A stretch of DNA of 64,000 bases. It comes from Planctomycetaceae bacterium. Its GTDB lineage: Bacteria; Planctomycetota; Planctomycetia; Pirellulales; Lacipirellulaceae. Below, in pieces: positions 1-9,757 of the stretch. The notes under the pieces were generated by a model. That model did not search any database, had not been told where the DNA came from, and saw nothing but the letters and a program-made list of their open reading frames with translations. Each line of letters opens with the position of its first letter. The first letter of the stretch is position 1. The stretch spans positions 1 through 64,000 of the forward strand of contig QIKP01000014.1 of NCBI GenBank assembly GCA_003233055.1. The letters run 5' to 3'. The translations under genes and the position numbers were made by a program.

Positions 1-281
1 TTCGGGTTCGTGGTTTCTCTGCTTCGGTCGACATTTTTCTTGGCGTCCTTGGCGCCTTGGCGGTTTAAAAATGACTTTGCAGTTCTCCTGGCTAATCGGC
101 ACTAATCTTCGCTAATTTCTACCAATCGGATTAGCGAAAATTAGTGTTCTCTTTTCCTTGGCTCCTCCCGACGAGGCGTAGCTCGTCGGCTAGAGAGGGA
201 ACCTTTCGACTCGTGAAGGTGATAAATATCCTGTGCGAAGGTGGCCGTAGGTCTACCAAGAAGGGCTGCCAAAATTTCCGT
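1..281. other. Intergenic stretch with decayed repeats
   Basis: No gene is supported here. The stretch holds short degenerate direct repeats (ccttggcg units near 41-62), a TTAGCG-rich block at about 92-147 that resembles the one at 2036-2086, and one copy of the palindromic REP element at 167-192. It lies downstream of the minus-strand hydrolase whose stop codon is at 282-284. Confidence 0.6.
167..192 (-). repeat. REP-I palindrome, copy 1
   Basis: One of seven near-identical 26-bp copies in the window. On the plus strand it reads as a perfect 8-bp stem CCGACGAG / CTCGTCGG around the loop GCGTAG, followed by CTA. The same element flanks the transposase gene at 46201-46725. Confidence 0.85.
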
Positions 282-1688
282 CTACTCTTCCTCCGACGGG
301 ACCTGGAGACTCGCCACGATCTGGACATTCGTCGAGAGGTAGAACGGCACGCCGTCGTTTTCGTAAACCGCCTCGCCGAACATCGCCTCGTAGCCACGCT
401 CCGGTGTGGGCAGCGTGTAGACGTAGGCCTCCCCCTCTCGCCGAGCTTCCTCGGGCGACCATCGCGATTCGCGAAAGTCGCGCGTGGCGGAACTCGCCCG
501 CCAGATTTGTACGCTCTTGGGCGCTCGGTCCGACTCGATACGGAGCGTCACCGAGTTTCCTTCCTCGAAGGACCACTCGAGCGCCGGCATCGGCTGGCCC
601 CCTCGCGCCTCGGTGTGCAATGCCGAGAGGCTGCCAAGGATGCGAGGAAAGTCTCGCAATCCGTGACGATTGTTGGGAACATACAGGATGTATTTCGGCC
701 CCTCCAGTTCCTTCCAATAAAGATTCAACGCATCAAGCGGCCAGTAGCGGTCGTTGGTACCGAGAATGATGAGCTTCGGTTGTTTCAAGTCTTCTCGGTA
801 GGAAAACGGGTCGATGATTCGTTGCAGCGACCGGCCTGCCGGGGTATTCATCCGGGGCTGAATGTTTCGGTCGGTGTAGTCGGCAATCTGATCCGAGAAC
901 GCCCCCCAGGTATCTCGCTGGTGCTGCATCTGCTGGCCCATGTTGAGGAGGTCAATCACCATCGGCGCGATGGCGCTCACTCGCTTGTCGGTCGCGCCGA
1001 CCAGCCAGGTGGTCCATCCCCGTTTCGAGGCACCGGTCACCGTGAAGGACTCGACCGACAGCGACCATTCCTCCTCACAAAATTCTTGGATGGCGTCCAT
1101 CCCTTGGACGGCACTCTTGACCATCGGCAAGAGGAGCGGCCAGTTCGGGTCACCGGTCTCCAGGTATTTATCCAAAGTCAACGAGATGATTTCGTCCTCG
1201 ACCAGTCCTCCAAAGATCGGCTGCTGCGGCACGTTGAGGAGGATCGCGACGGGTGACTTCAACTGCTCGGCGATTCGCGCAAAGAGCATCGCCTTGCGAG
1301 GCAACGCTTGCTTACTCTCTGGGTTGGCGTACTTCTCTTTCCAAGCACCGCCGGCAATGACCAGCAAGGCCTGCTTCGTCTGCTGGGCGGTCGACGGTCG
1401 AATGACAAACAGCCGATGCTTCCAGACGATCCCCCGCCAGGTCTGCGACGTGAGGATCAGCTCGGCGTACTCGGACCGCCCGATCTTTCCCTCGCGAACC
1501 TTTACCCACTGATAACTTGGTTCGTCCTTGGCAAGAAAATCAGCCAACGCCGTCGCCGCGCCAACCGACGAACCCTCCGCGATGGCCGGAGGCTCCGCCA
1601 CCTCGAGCCCCTCGCCGGCATAGGCGGAACCAGATCGCACGATCGCCGCCACCAACATCCACCAGAAAAGAGAAGTTTGCCTGTTCAT
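282..1688 (-). CDS. PhoPQ-activated pathogenicity-related (PqaA-like) alpha/beta hydrolase, secreted
   Basis: Predicted exported alpha/beta hydrolase of the PqaA-like family (468 aa). The natural substrate of this family is not established. Residues 1-24 look like a signal peptide (hydrophobic core, cleavage after AYA). The nucleophile elbow is GASKRG with Ser221; Asp313 in LGTNDRYWP and His342 in NNRHGL fit the rest of the catalytic triad. A beta-sandwich-like tail follows from about residue 365. The ATG at 1688 is the only good start before the signal peptide. It stands alone, with repeat-rich intergenic DNA on both sides, so it is probably a single-gene transcript. Family assignment is firm; biological role is not. 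Confidence 0.85.
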   Translation of the reverse strand: MNRQTSLFWWMLVAAIVRSGSAYAGEGLEVAEPPAIAEGSSVGAATALADFLAKDEPSYQWVKVREGKIGRSEYAELILTSQTWRGIVWKHRLFVIRPSTAQQTKQALLVIAGGAWKEKYANPESKQALPRKAMLFARIAEQLKSPVAILLNVPQQPIFGGLVEDEIISLTLDKYLETGDPNWPLLLPMVKSAVQGMDAIQEFCEEEWSLSVESFTVTGASKRGWTTWLVGATDKRVSAIAPMVIDLLNMGQQMQHQRDTWGAFSDQIADYTDRNIQPRMNTPAGRSLQRIIDPFSYREDLKQPKLIILGTNDRYWPLDALNLYWKELEGPKYILYVPNNRHGLRDFPRILGSLSALHTEARGGQPMPALEWSFEEGNSVTLRIESDRAPKSVQIWRASSATRDFRESRWSPEEARREGEAYVYTLPTPERGYEAMFGEAVYENDGVPFYLSTNVQIVASLQVPSEEE

Positions 1689-2073
1689 GGGAGAGACTTT
1701 TGACTAGGGATTCGGCGTTCCGTAAGGCCCGGCGGGCGATTATTCGTTAACGCGCTCTGGGGAGGAGTTTACCAAACGCTTGAATCCTTGCCAAATCCTC
1801 ACCGCTAACGGCCAGGACGATCGCCAAGTCACCGAATCAAAAAGGCGCCAAGAAAGAGGGGAAGAATGACGTAACCACCCGAGGAATCCGAGACAGGGGA
1901 AACGCTCGTCCCTGTTTCTTTGCGCCTTGGCGTTAGGCTTATTTCTCCGGGCGATGGGGAGACAGCAGCCGATTGTCTCACGCAAAGGCGCGGAGGCGCA
2001 AAGGAAGAAAGAATGGGCCGCAGAGTGAAGAACGCTAATTTTCTCTAATCGACGCTAATCAAATTAGTGAAAA
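1689..2073. other. Intergenic region with fold-back repeats
   Basis: No coding sequence is supported. The right half holds a fold-back of GCGCCTTGGCG and ACGCAAAGGCGC words (1911-2007), matched by a similar block at 23439-23513, and then a TTAGCG-rich block that runs to the nirBD stop codon. It separates the hydrolase start from the 3' end of the nitrate operon. Confidence 0.6.
1911..2007. repeat. Degenerate fold-back repeat, GCGCCTTGGCG / ACGCAAAGGCGC type, copy 1
   Basis: The left arm (cctgtttctttgcgcct, then gcgttag) and the right arm (tcacgcaaaggcgc) are inverted relatives of each other. The same words in the same order and at similar spacing recur at 23439-23513, so this is a dispersed repeat and not chance. 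Confidence 0.6.
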
Positions 2074-5000
2074 TTAGCGAAGAGGGGTGTTCCTTTCTTT
2101 GGCCTCCTGGGCCGTGAACGGTTGCTGCACCGGCCTCTTAGAGCAGTGATCACTCGGATGTTCCGCTAAGGCAATCGTTGGACGCTGAAATAGCAGCGCC
2201 GTGACCGGAACATGCGTGTGCGGCTCGCGGGAGCAGCCCGTGCAGGCGTTCGTTGCCTCTTGTCCAATGACATGCAGCCTTGTCGCCAGCAGCGCATTGA
2301 GCTGAGGCTTGGGGGGGAGCTGGACGAAGACGCTTTGGCCCTCGACTTTGACCGGGAAGACTTTGACGGAAAAGTCTTCCCCGGAAAGGCAATCGCCACT
2401 CTGCAGGGAAAAAGGTTTCTTATGCAAGGGACAAGAAACTTTCGGAGTGCTGCCGGAGCTTCCAAGAATTCCTCGTGAAAGCACGAAGGCATTTTTGTGC
2501 GGACACATGTTTTGGCAGGCGTACCACTCGCCACGACTGGCGAAGTTGAAAACCGCGATCTGCACGTCGCCATACTTTACCGCCGCTCCCCCGTCGTGTG
2601 GAAAATCGCCGACGTCGCCGACGTCGACCCACTCTGGCTGTGGTTGGGGTGGCTGATTTTTCTTTGGTTTCCCGTTGGTCGCCTCGGTTTTCTCGGGCAT
2701 CTGTAGCTGCAGGAGTTCCCCCTCCTTCGGCCAATCGACGGGGCGTTGCTGGCCCCGCTCGTCGACAAACTCAATGCTGGGCTGCGTCTCGTCCGTGTTG
2801 ACAAACTGCTGGTAGACCTTCCGTTTCTCGGGATCGTCGACCACGACTTTCCATTCGCATTGATAGGTATCGACCAAATATTGCATTCGCTCTTCTAGTT
2901 CGTCGCACAGCCCGAGCCGGTCGTGAATCACGACCTCTTTGACATGCTTCAGGCCGCCGTCGAGTTGCCCGAGCCAGGTCGCGGTGCGGGCCAGCTTCCC
3001 AGCCGTGAAGATGTAGTACATGAGAAAACGATCGATGAACTGGATGGCGGTCGCCTCGTCGATGTCGGTTGCCAACAAGTCGGCATGACGAGGGTTCGCG
3101 CCGCCATTGCCGCAGACGTAGAGGTTGTAGCCGTTTTCGGTGGCGATGAGGCCCACATCCTTGCACTGGGCCTCCGCACACTCTCGCACACAGCCCGAGA
3201 CGGCGAATTTTATCTTGTGCGGGGCGCGAATGCCCCGATAACGTTTCTCGAGTTCGATGGCAAACCGCACGCTGTCTTGCACGCCGTAGCGACACCAGGT
3301 GGTCCCGACGCAACTTTTGACGGTTCGGACCGACTTGCCGTAGGCGTGGCCACTCTCGAATCCGGCGTCGATCAGCTCCTCCCAGATGTCGGGGAGTTGA
3401 TGGAGCTGCGCCCCAAAGAGATCAACCCGCTGCCCGCCGGTGATCTTGGTGTAGAGTCCGTACTTTTTGGCGACTTGGCCGATCACGATCAGCTTCTCCG
3501 GCGTAATCTCGCCTCCCGGCACGCGTGGCACGACGGAGTAGAGCCCCCCCCGTTGGATGTTTGCCAGGAAACGGTCATTGGTGTCTTGGAGCGTCTGGTG
3601 CTCGGATTCGATGATCGGGTCGTTCCAGAGGGAGGCGAGTATCGACGCGACGGTCGGCTTGCAAACTTCGCAGCCGTTGCCGCTGCCGTGGGAAGCGAGC
3701 AATTTGCCGAACGTCCGAATTTCTTTCACCTTGACGATGGCGAACAGTTCTTGCCGGGAGTAAGCAAAGTGCTCGCAAAGATGGTTGTTGACTTCGACCC
3801 CGGCCTCTTTCATGGTCGCGTTGAAAACGTCGGTCACCAGCGGCATGCATCCGCCGCACCCGGTTCCTGCCTTGGTGCAAGATTTCACGTCGGCAATCGA
3901 GGTAAGCTGCTGCTCCTGAATCGCGTCGCAAACATCGCTTTTGGTGACGTTATTGCAAGAACAAATTTGGGCGTCGTCCGGCATGGCTCCCGCGCCACCG
4001 AGTGCCGCCGCCGCGCCGCCGCCGGAGCCCCCCATCAGATCCCCCGGCGGGCATGGCAAAGGATCGCCACTCTTTGCAAGGATCGACAACGTTCCGTAAT
4101 CGGAGGCGTCGCCGACCAAGATGCCCCCCAAGAGCCGCTCGCCCTGGGGGTCAAAGAAGAGCTTTTTGTAAACGCCTCCCCAGGGGTCTTCGTAGACCAG
4201 CGGCGTCGCTTGGTCGGCGGGCAGCTCGTACTGACCGAAGCTGGCGACATCGATGCCCATCAATTTGAGTTTGGTAGAAAGATCGGCTCCCGTAAATCGA
4301 GCGTCGCTGCCGGTGAGATTCATCGCCAAGATTTCCGCCATTTCATAGCCTGGCGCCACCAATCCATAAACCATGCCCTCGTGCTGGGCCACTTCTCCGA
4401 CCGCATAAATGTCGGGGTCGGACGTCCGCAAACGGTCGTTCACCGTGACCCCTCCCCGCTCGCCTAGCTCCAATCCGCATTCCTTTGCCAGGTCGTCGCG
4501 CGGGCGAATGCCGCAGGAGACGATCACCATATCGACATCGAGCGTGTCGTCCTCGCCGAATACCATTTGTTCGACCCGACCCTCTCCTCGAATTTCTTTG
4601 GTCCCCTTATTGAGGTGAACATGAACACCCAGTTGCTCGATCTGGTTAACAAGAATCCTCGAGGCGTCGTCGTTGATTTGGCGAGGCATGAGTCGCGGCG
4701 CAAACTCGATCACATGGGTTTCCAAACCGAGGTCGTAGGCAGCCTTGGCCGCTTCGAGCCCAAGCAACCCGCCCCCGATCACCGCGCACCGTCGGCCCTT
4801 CTTCCCGTAGTCGATAATTTTTTCCAAGTCTTCGATCGTGCGGTAGACAAACACACCACGATGACTGACACCCTCGATGGGCGGAACAAACGGATACGAA
4901 CCGGTGGCCAAGACGATGTGGTCGTAGGCAATCTCCACGCCCGCATCCGACCGGACGACGCGGCGCTCACGATCGATCGTGTGAGCCCGATCGCCCAGGT

Positions 5001-5235
5001 GCAACTCGACTCCCTGTTCTCGATACCAATCAAGACGGGCGATCATCAACTGCTCCGCATCGCGGTGGGCAAAGAACGACGTGAGGCCGACCCGATCGTA
5101 CGCCGCCCGCGGCTCTTCGCAGAACGTCACGATCTTGTATTGCTTGGCCGAATCGAACTCCACCAGCTTCTCGACAAACCGGTGGCCGACCATGCCGTTA
5201 CCGATGACGACGACCGTTTGTTGTTCCTTGTCCAT
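2074..5235 (-). CDS. nirBD: Fused assimilatory nitrite reductase NirB-NirD (siroheme, Fe-S, FAD; Rieske tail)
   Basis: Cytoplasmic NAD(P)H-dependent reduction of nitrite to ammonium, with both subunits in one 1053-aa chain. Order: FAD/NAD oxidoreductase (from VVVIGNGMVG, residues 8-330); BFD-type 2Fe-2S cysteines (CSC near 424, CGGC near 460) and a second BFD-like segment; nitrite/sulfite reductase domains with siroheme/4Fe-4S cysteines CVGTTWC (about 640) and CVREC (about 680); and a Rieske domain with CPHK (about 910) and CPLHK (about 935). I chose the ATG at 5235 because the upstream 121 codons are not NirB-like and overlap the nitrate reductase gene. The last 86 residues exceed a normal NirD; residues 1003-1032 are encoded by the 90-bp dispersed repeat at 2139-2228. 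It is last in the operon, 38 bp after the nitrate reductase gene. Confidence 0.93.
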   Translation of the reverse strand: MDKEQQTVVVIGNGMVGHRFVEKLVEFDSAKQYKIVTFCEEPRAAYDRVGLTSFFAHRDAEQLMIARLDWYREQGVELHLGDRAHTIDRERRVVRSDAGVEIAYDHIVLATGSYPFVPPIEGVSHRGVFVYRTIEDLEKIIDYGKKGRRCAVIGGGLLGLEAAKAAYDLGLETHVIEFAPRLMPRQINDDASRILVNQIEQLGVHVHLNKGTKEIRGEGRVEQMVFGEDDTLDVDMVIVSCGIRPRDDLAKECGLELGERGGVTVNDRLRTSDPDIYAVGEVAQHEGMVYGLVAPGYEMAEILAMNLTGSDARFTGADLSTKLKLMGIDVASFGQYELPADQATPLVYEDPWGGVYKKLFFDPQGERLLGGILVGDASDYGTLSILAKSGDPLPCPPGDLMGGSGGGAAAALGGAGAMPDDAQICSCNNVTKSDVCDAIQEQQLTSIADVKSCTKAGTGCGGCMPLVTDVFNATMKEAGVEVNNHLCEHFAYSRQELFAIVKVKEIRTFGKLLASHGSGNGCEVCKPTVASILASLWNDPIIESEHQTLQDTNDRFLANIQRGGLYSVVPRVPGGEITPEKLIVIGQVAKKYGLYTKITGGQRVDLFGAQLHQLPDIWEELIDAGFESGHAYGKSVRTVKSCVGTTWCRYGVQDSVRFAIELEKRYRGIRAPHKIKFAVSGCVRECAEAQCKDVGLIATENGYNLYVCGNGGANPRHADLLATDIDEATAIQFIDRFLMYYIFTAGKLARTATWLGQLDGGLKHVKEVVIHDRLGLCDELEERMQYLVDTYQCEWKVVVDDPEKRKVYQQFVNTDETQPSIEFVDERGQQRPVDWPKEGELLQLQMPEKTEATNGKPKKNQPPQPQPEWVDVGDVGDFPHDGGAAVKYGDVQIAVFNFASRGEWYACQNMCPHKNAFVLSRGILGSSGSTPKVSCPLHKKPFSLQSGDCLSGEDFSVKVFPVKVEGQSVFVQLPPKPQLNALLATRLHVIGQEATNACTGCSREPHTHVPVTALLFQRPTIALAEHPSDHCSKRPVQQPFTAQEAKERNTPLR
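2139..2228 (+). repeat. 90-bp structured dispersed element, copy A
   Basis: Identical over 90/90 bases to 22972-23061 and 86/90 to the inverted copy at 30337-30426. It contains the palindrome AGTGATCACT, an 8-bp inverted repeat ATGTTCCG / CGGAACAT, and inside it a CGCTG / CAGCG hairpin with loop AAATAG. This copy is read in frame as the C-terminal tail of NirBD. Confidence 0.9.
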
Positions 5236-5273
5236 CTTTGACGCATCCTGTGTGGTTTGTGCGAGATCGGAAG

Positions 5274-7532
5274 CTAACCGATAAGCGAAGGGTGGGCGGG
5301 CGAAATCCGCACAGCGCAATTCTTGAAAGAGGGTTGCCGAGAATGGGGGTCGAAGTGGGCCAAGGTGAGTTGATTCGTCGAGTTGTAGTGCATCGGGATG
5401 AATAGCTGCCCCGCCTGAATGGTGGGCGTCACGAAAGCCTTGACCGTCACACTGCCTCGCTGCGACTCGACTTGGACCCACGTATTGGGACGAATCCCTT
5501 CGCGGCGGGCGTCGTCCGGGTGGATCTCCACGTAAGAATCCTGGGGGTAAAGCCCTCGAAGTACGCTGGACTTCGACGTACGGGTTTGGGTGTGCCACTG
5601 GGAGGCGGTGCCCCGCCCGGTCAGCAAGAGGTAGGGATAGCGATCGTTGGGGGGTTCGGGCATTTCACGTGGCGAGTCGAACAGCAATCGGGCTCGACCA
5701 TCGGCATGGTAGAAACGTCCGTCGGCAAACAAACGCCGCTGAGAGTCCGTCGTTTCACAACCCTCCGGGTAGGGCCATTGGATGCCACCCCGCTCGTCGA
5801 GCATTGGGTAGTTGTCGATTCCGGTGATGTCGCAGGGCTGCCCGCGGGTCAACTCTTTGAGCGACTGAAAAACATCTTCCGGGCTCTTCCAGTTGGCAAA
5901 CATCTCTTCGCAGCCCCAGTAGTGGGCAACGAGTCGAAAGATGGAGAAATCGGAGAGGGCCTCTCCCGGCGCTTTCGCCACCTTCTTAATGACGCCGATG
6001 CGACGTTCGGAGTTAATGAAGGTGCCTTCCTTCTCGCCCCAACCGGCGGCGGGTAAAAAAAGATCGGCCTGCTGGGCCGTTTCTGTCGTAGGGTACATGT
6101 CCTGCACGACGAGAAAATCGAGCCGATCCAGGATCTCGTCGAAGGTGTTTTGATTGATCCACGAATGGGACGGATTGGTGCAGACGACCCACAGGCCTTT
6201 GATCTCGTCGCGGAGAATTCCTTCGATGATCCGGTCGTAAGACCAACTGTTTTCGGTCGGAATGACGGTCTCGTCGATTCCGAGAATGCGGGCGACTTTC
6301 TCGCGATGCTCCTGATTCTGAAAGTCGTGGCCCCCCAGCAGGTTGGTCGTGTTGCTGAAGAGCCGCGACCCCATGGCGTTGCACTGGCCCGTGATGGAGT
6401 TGGCCCCGGTCCCTGGTCGGCCGATGTTGCCCGTAATGAGAGCGAGGTTGATAATCGCCTGGGCGGTGCGGACTCCCTGGTAGCTTTGATTGACCCCCAT
6501 CGTCCACCAAAAACTGACCCGTTTTCCTTTGTGAATCGTGCGGGCGACATAGTGCAATCGTTCTTTCGTGATCCCACTTTCTTGCTCGACCCGCTCGGGT
6601 GTGAAACTCTCCACATGGCGGGCAAAGTCGTCGAAATCCTTGGTATGGCTGCGAATAAAATCGGTATCGATCCATCCCTCGGCGATGAGAATGTGGGCCA
6701 ACCCGTAGAGTAGTGCAAGATCGGACTTCGGCTGGAGTGCCAAATGCTGCGTGGCGGCGACGGCCGTCTCGGTCGTGCGCGGGTCGATCACCACGATCTC
6801 GGGGTCGTGGGGATTCCGGCAGATGCGCTGCCACATGATCGGATGCGCGATGCAGAGATTCGACCCCACCAAGACGATGACATCCGACTCTTCAAAATCT
6901 TGATAGGTGTAAGGTGGCGCATCGAAACCGAACGCCTGCTTGTAGGCGACCACCGCCGTCGCCATGCACTGGCGCGTGTTCCCGTCACCATGCAGCATCC
7001 CCATGCCAAACTTGGCCAGGCTGCCCAGGTAAGCCATTTCTTCGCTGGGAATCTGACCCGTACTCAGAAAAGCGACCGACTCCTTTCCGTAACGCTCCTG
7101 CACCTGCTTGAATCGGTCGCAAAACTCCTGCATGGCGCGGTCCCACTTCACCGGAACCATGCGACCTTGGTCGTCTCGCATGAGGGGAGTCGTACCGCGG
7201 TCAGACGACTGGAGCACCGAGAGCGCTTCCCACCCTTTCGGGCAAGCCATCCCGGTGTTGACGGGATAGTCGACCGCCGGCGTCAAATTCACCGCCTCGC
7301 CATCTTGCAGGTGAATGTTGAGCGCACATCCGGTCGCGCAATAGCCGCAGACCATCGACGTGGTCGCATCGGGCACCTTCCCTCGCGGCAATTGCCCTAG
7401 CCCAAATCGGCCCGGCGCACGGACCAATTCCTCCGACAAGGGACCTTGCCGTTGAAACAAGGCGGAGCCAATCGTTTCACGTAACGCGGAAAGTTTGGTG
7501 GTGGAGTCTGTCATGCTGTCGATTGAACTCAT
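5274..7532 (-). CDS. nasA: Assimilatory nitrate reductase, molybdopterin catalytic subunit
   Basis: Reduces nitrate to nitrite for nitrogen assimilation. The 752-aa protein starts with a 4Fe-4S site (Cys62, 65, 69, 97: CGYCATGC then CPKGW), followed by the bis-MGD oxidoreductase core and a C-terminal dinucleotide-binding domain (from about residue 630). It has no Tat signal, so it is cytoplasmic, unlike Nap or DMSO reductases. I chose the ATG at 7532 because it forms an ATGA overlap with the stop of the upstream gene, which implies translational coupling; a TTG two codons earlier is less likely. NirBD follows after 38 bp and would consume the nitrite. Nearest alternative is a formate dehydrogenase-like enzyme, but the neighbours argue for nitrate. 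Confidence 0.92.
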   Translation of the reverse strand: MSSIDSMTDSTTKLSALRETIGSALFQRQGPLSEELVRAPGRFGLGQLPRGKVPDATTSMVCGYCATGCALNIHLQDGEAVNLTPAVDYPVNTGMACPKGWEALSVLQSSDRGTTPLMRDDQGRMVPVKWDRAMQEFCDRFKQVQERYGKESVAFLSTGQIPSEEMAYLGSLAKFGMGMLHGDGNTRQCMATAVVAYKQAFGFDAPPYTYQDFEESDVIVLVGSNLCIAHPIMWQRICRNPHDPEIVVIDPRTTETAVAATQHLALQPKSDLALLYGLAHILIAEGWIDTDFIRSHTKDFDDFARHVESFTPERVEQESGITKERLHYVARTIHKGKRVSFWWTMGVNQSYQGVRTAQAIINLALITGNIGRPGTGANSITGQCNAMGSRLFSNTTNLLGGHDFQNQEHREKVARILGIDETVIPTENSWSYDRIIEGILRDEIKGLWVVCTNPSHSWINQNTFDEILDRLDFLVVQDMYPTTETAQQADLFLPAAGWGEKEGTFINSERRIGVIKKVAKAPGEALSDFSIFRLVAHYWGCEEMFANWKSPEDVFQSLKELTRGQPCDITGIDNYPMLDERGGIQWPYPEGCETTDSQRRLFADGRFYHADGRARLLFDSPREMPEPPNDRYPYLLLTGRGTASQWHTQTRTSKSSVLRGLYPQDSYVEIHPDDARREGIRPNTWVQVESQRGSVTVKAFVTPTIQAGQLFIPMHYNSTNQLTLAHFDPHSRQPSFKNCAVRISPAHPSLIG

Positions 7533-9307
7533 GTGCAAGGTGCTCCAGGCATCTTCGGCGCTACCGATGCGGCAAAAAAGAGGGTTCTCTCCATCATCTC
7601 GCCGACCAGCAGCAATCCCGCGATGAGCAATACGACGATCCCGACAAACAGCGGCTGGTAGCCCTCGGTCCCTGCAACGGTCGCTTTGCTAGAAAGCAAT
7701 ACCAGCGGCAACAGAAGTCCTCCCATAACGCCAAAGAAGTACCGGAGTAGATTGGCCATGCTGAGTTCGCCCGTCAGCAACAGCGCGGTGCGCTTGAGTG
7801 GCGTAAAACGTCGTTGCCGGAGCCACATCAAGACGGAGCCTTCCAGTCCGAGCTTGAGGGCGACGAAAACCATGAGCCATCGGCAGAGCGTTTGTCCGTA
7901 GCTGAGCATGATTTCATGGGACGTCAGTTCAGGACTCCAGTAGCAGGCGACCAGCGACACGAGCAGCGCGATGGGCAAACCGAGGACCGCTGAAGTGAGA
8001 AGAAACTTGCTACCAGTCCAATGAATGCTCCAAAAGGGGCGCTGTGTTTTGACGTAAATCATCACCGAGCAGAAAACGCCTATCAGACCGGTCAACGCCG
8101 TCATCAGGCCGAGCCCATCCGCCAGAGGGACGAGCTTCGGTTGGTCTTTGGCAAACCAAACGGTGGCGGCGTACAGCATTGCACAGCCGGCGAACACGCC
8201 GAACGCCAGGATCTCCCGACTGAGCCATGAAGTGCGCAGCCCGAGCAAAGCTCGAAACGCATACTGCGGACGCCCCAGATGAAACACGGCCGCATGCATC
8301 CCAATCAACCCGACGATCCATCCGGCAATGGCGCAAGCAGGGCGAATCGCCATCAGCATGACTGGCTCGGCCCAAGGACCGGAGACCATCGCTTGCCCCA
8401 CAACAAACGTACCGACCGAAAGCTGCGTCAGCACCAGCATGAACACCAGTGCGAGATGACCATGCTGCCGGTTGGCCGAGAAGTAGTCGGCAGGAAGCAG
8501 GTTGCGAGGAAGTGGCTTCGAGGTCTTGTAAATGGTCGTCGGCAAGGTCATGCCCGGTTCCGGTGCCGTCGGAAGGAATTGGTTCGTCTCGCTCTCTTCC
8601 AGCACCGTTTCGACACGAACCGTCCGAATTCGAATCGCCTCGTTCGGACACGCCTGCACGCAGGCCGGCGCTTCGCCCACCGCCAGTCGGTCATGGCACA
8701 TGTCGCATTTGCGAACGATGCCTCGGGCCGAATCGTACTGGGGCACATCGTAAGGACACATCAACACACAATACTGGCAGCCGATGCACTGGTCGTCTAA
8801 GTGACGAACGATGCCCGTTATTGGATCTTTTTCGTACGCCAGCACCGGGCATCCCGAGAGGCAGGCCGGTTCGATACAGTGATGACAGGCGGTTGTCACA
8901 TGCTGCAGAATAGGCAATTCGTTGGAATCGCTAGACAGCAAGGAACCGCCATGGAGCATGCCAACACTACGCCACGCTTCGTCCGGCTCCAATCCATTCA
9001 AGTTATGGCAAGCCGCCACGCACGCCTTGCACCCCGAACACTTGTCGAGGTCGACCTCGAACGCATACTGTTCGCCCGGCAGTGGCTGCGAAAGAGGAAT
9101 CAGGTCTTGATAATGCCCCGAAAGTAGCGGCTCACTTGCGCTTTCATGCCGTTGCGAAAAACGCTCCACAGCCGAGGTCTGTTGCTGCTCTTCCAGCAAC
9201 GCGCCGATCAACGAGCCCTCGGCTAAGGAACCGGAGCCTTCGGCTAAGGAACCCTGGGCCTGGATGCCACCGGTACGTGGAGCAGACGGATCTTCGACAG
9301 TCGGCAT
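7529..9307 (-). CDS. DmsB-DmsC-type fusion: 16-Cys Fe-S protein joined to membrane quinol anchor
   Basis: Probable electron donor to the nitrate reductase encoded next (592 aa). Residues about 80-225 hold four 4Fe-4S Cys clusters ([31 protein letters not shown] with distal Cys), as in DmsB/NrfC. From about residue 285 on there are some eight to nine membrane segments of the DmsC anchor type, which takes electrons from quinol. No Tat or Sec signal precedes the Fe-S part, so it should face the cytoplasm, consistent with a cytoplasmic partner. The N-terminus contains a short tandem repeat ([12 protein letters not shown], near residues 21-32). The stop codon overlaps the nasA start (ATGA). Fusion of the two subunits and its pairing with an assimilatory enzyme are unusual. 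Confidence 0.88.
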   Translation of the reverse strand: MPTVEDPSAPRTGGIQAQGSLAEGSGSLAEGSLIGALLEEQQQTSAVERFSQRHESASEPLLSGHYQDLIPLSQPLPGEQYAFEVDLDKCSGCKACVAACHNLNGLEPDEAWRSVGMLHGGSLLSSDSNELPILQHVTTACHHCIEPACLSGCPVLAYEKDPITGIVRHLDDQCIGCQYCVLMCPYDVPQYDSARGIVRKCDMCHDRLAVGEAPACVQACPNEAIRIRTVRVETVLEESETNQFLPTAPEPGMTLPTTIYKTSKPLPRNLLPADYFSANRQHGHLALVFMLVLTQLSVGTFVVGQAMVSGPWAEPVMLMAIRPACAIAGWIVGLIGMHAAVFHLGRPQYAFRALLGLRTSWLSREILAFGVFAGCAMLYAATVWFAKDQPKLVPLADGLGLMTALTGLIGVFCSVMIYVKTQRPFWSIHWTGSKFLLTSAVLGLPIALLVSLVACYWSPELTSHEIMLSYGQTLCRWLMVFVALKLGLEGSVLMWLRQRRFTPLKRTALLLTGELSMANLLRYFFGVMGGLLLPLVLLSSKATVAGTEGYQPLFVGIVVLLIAGLLLVGEMMERTLFFAASVAPKMPGAPCT

Positions 9308-9757
9308 CGAGCAGGCTTTTCATCAGATTTCAAAAATGAGTGGTAGCCAGGTGAACGCGCAACACGCCCGATAGACGCTACCGCAAGTTGCGCGCCATTT
9401 GGCTAGCAGCCCCCCCAGCATGGCAGCCCCACCGCTAAAAAAAAGCTTGTGACGATGAATTATTCTTGGATGCGGGATCGATTGTCGCCACCGCCAATCT
9501 CTTTGCAGCTCATCGCCAGAGTGCCTGACTTCTGCGCAACCACTGCTCGACGAATGCGCATCCCCTCGTGCACCGTGCAGCGGCGCGAACGCCGAACCCA
9601 TTGCCAAAGGCCCCTAAAAGTAACGGGTCGTTCCGTCCATTCGTTGACGGAACGACCAACGGAATAGGGCGTAGCCGTTGCAGCGGTACAGCATTTGCTT
9701 CCCGGCAAGACAACGGGCAGAAAGTTCGTCAACCCCTGGGATGCAGCAGACCCTTCG
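9308..9757. promoter_or_regulatory. Divergent control region of the nitrate genes
   Basis: 450 bp between the divergent minus-strand nitrate operon and the plus-strand transporter. No convincing gene lies in it. It must carry promoters for both sides, though I see no box I would name. The one clear structure is the long hairpin at 9626-9657, which would lie in the 5' leader of the transporter mRNA. Confidence 0.6.
9626..9657 (+). promoter_or_regulatory. 12-bp hairpin in the leader of the nitrate transporter gene
   Basis: Perfect stem GGTCGTTCCGTC / GACGGAACGACC around the 8-nt loop CATTCGTT, 100 bp before the transporter ATG. No T-run follows, so it is not an ordinary terminator. Leader hairpins control many nitrate-assimilation genes (NasR/NasT antitermination), but the loop does not match the ANTAR hexaloop rule as I know it. 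It could also be a protein-binding palindrome. Confidence 0.55.

Noticed and set aside
2923..4467. 514-codon open frame antisense to nirBD
   Set aside because: It lies opposite the clearly coding NirB region, has no recognisable domain, and long antisense frames are expected in GC-rich DNA.
5236..5598. 121-codon N-terminal extension of NirBD
   Set aside because: It overlaps the nitrate reductase gene in another frame and bears no NirB-like sequence; the flavin-binding motif starts just after the ATG at 5235.
9626..9657. ANTAR-type antiterminator hairpin of nitrate genes
   Set aside because: A second hairpin, terminator T-run and the expected hexaloop bases are missing, so the specific call is not supported; it is kept only as an unexplained hairpin.
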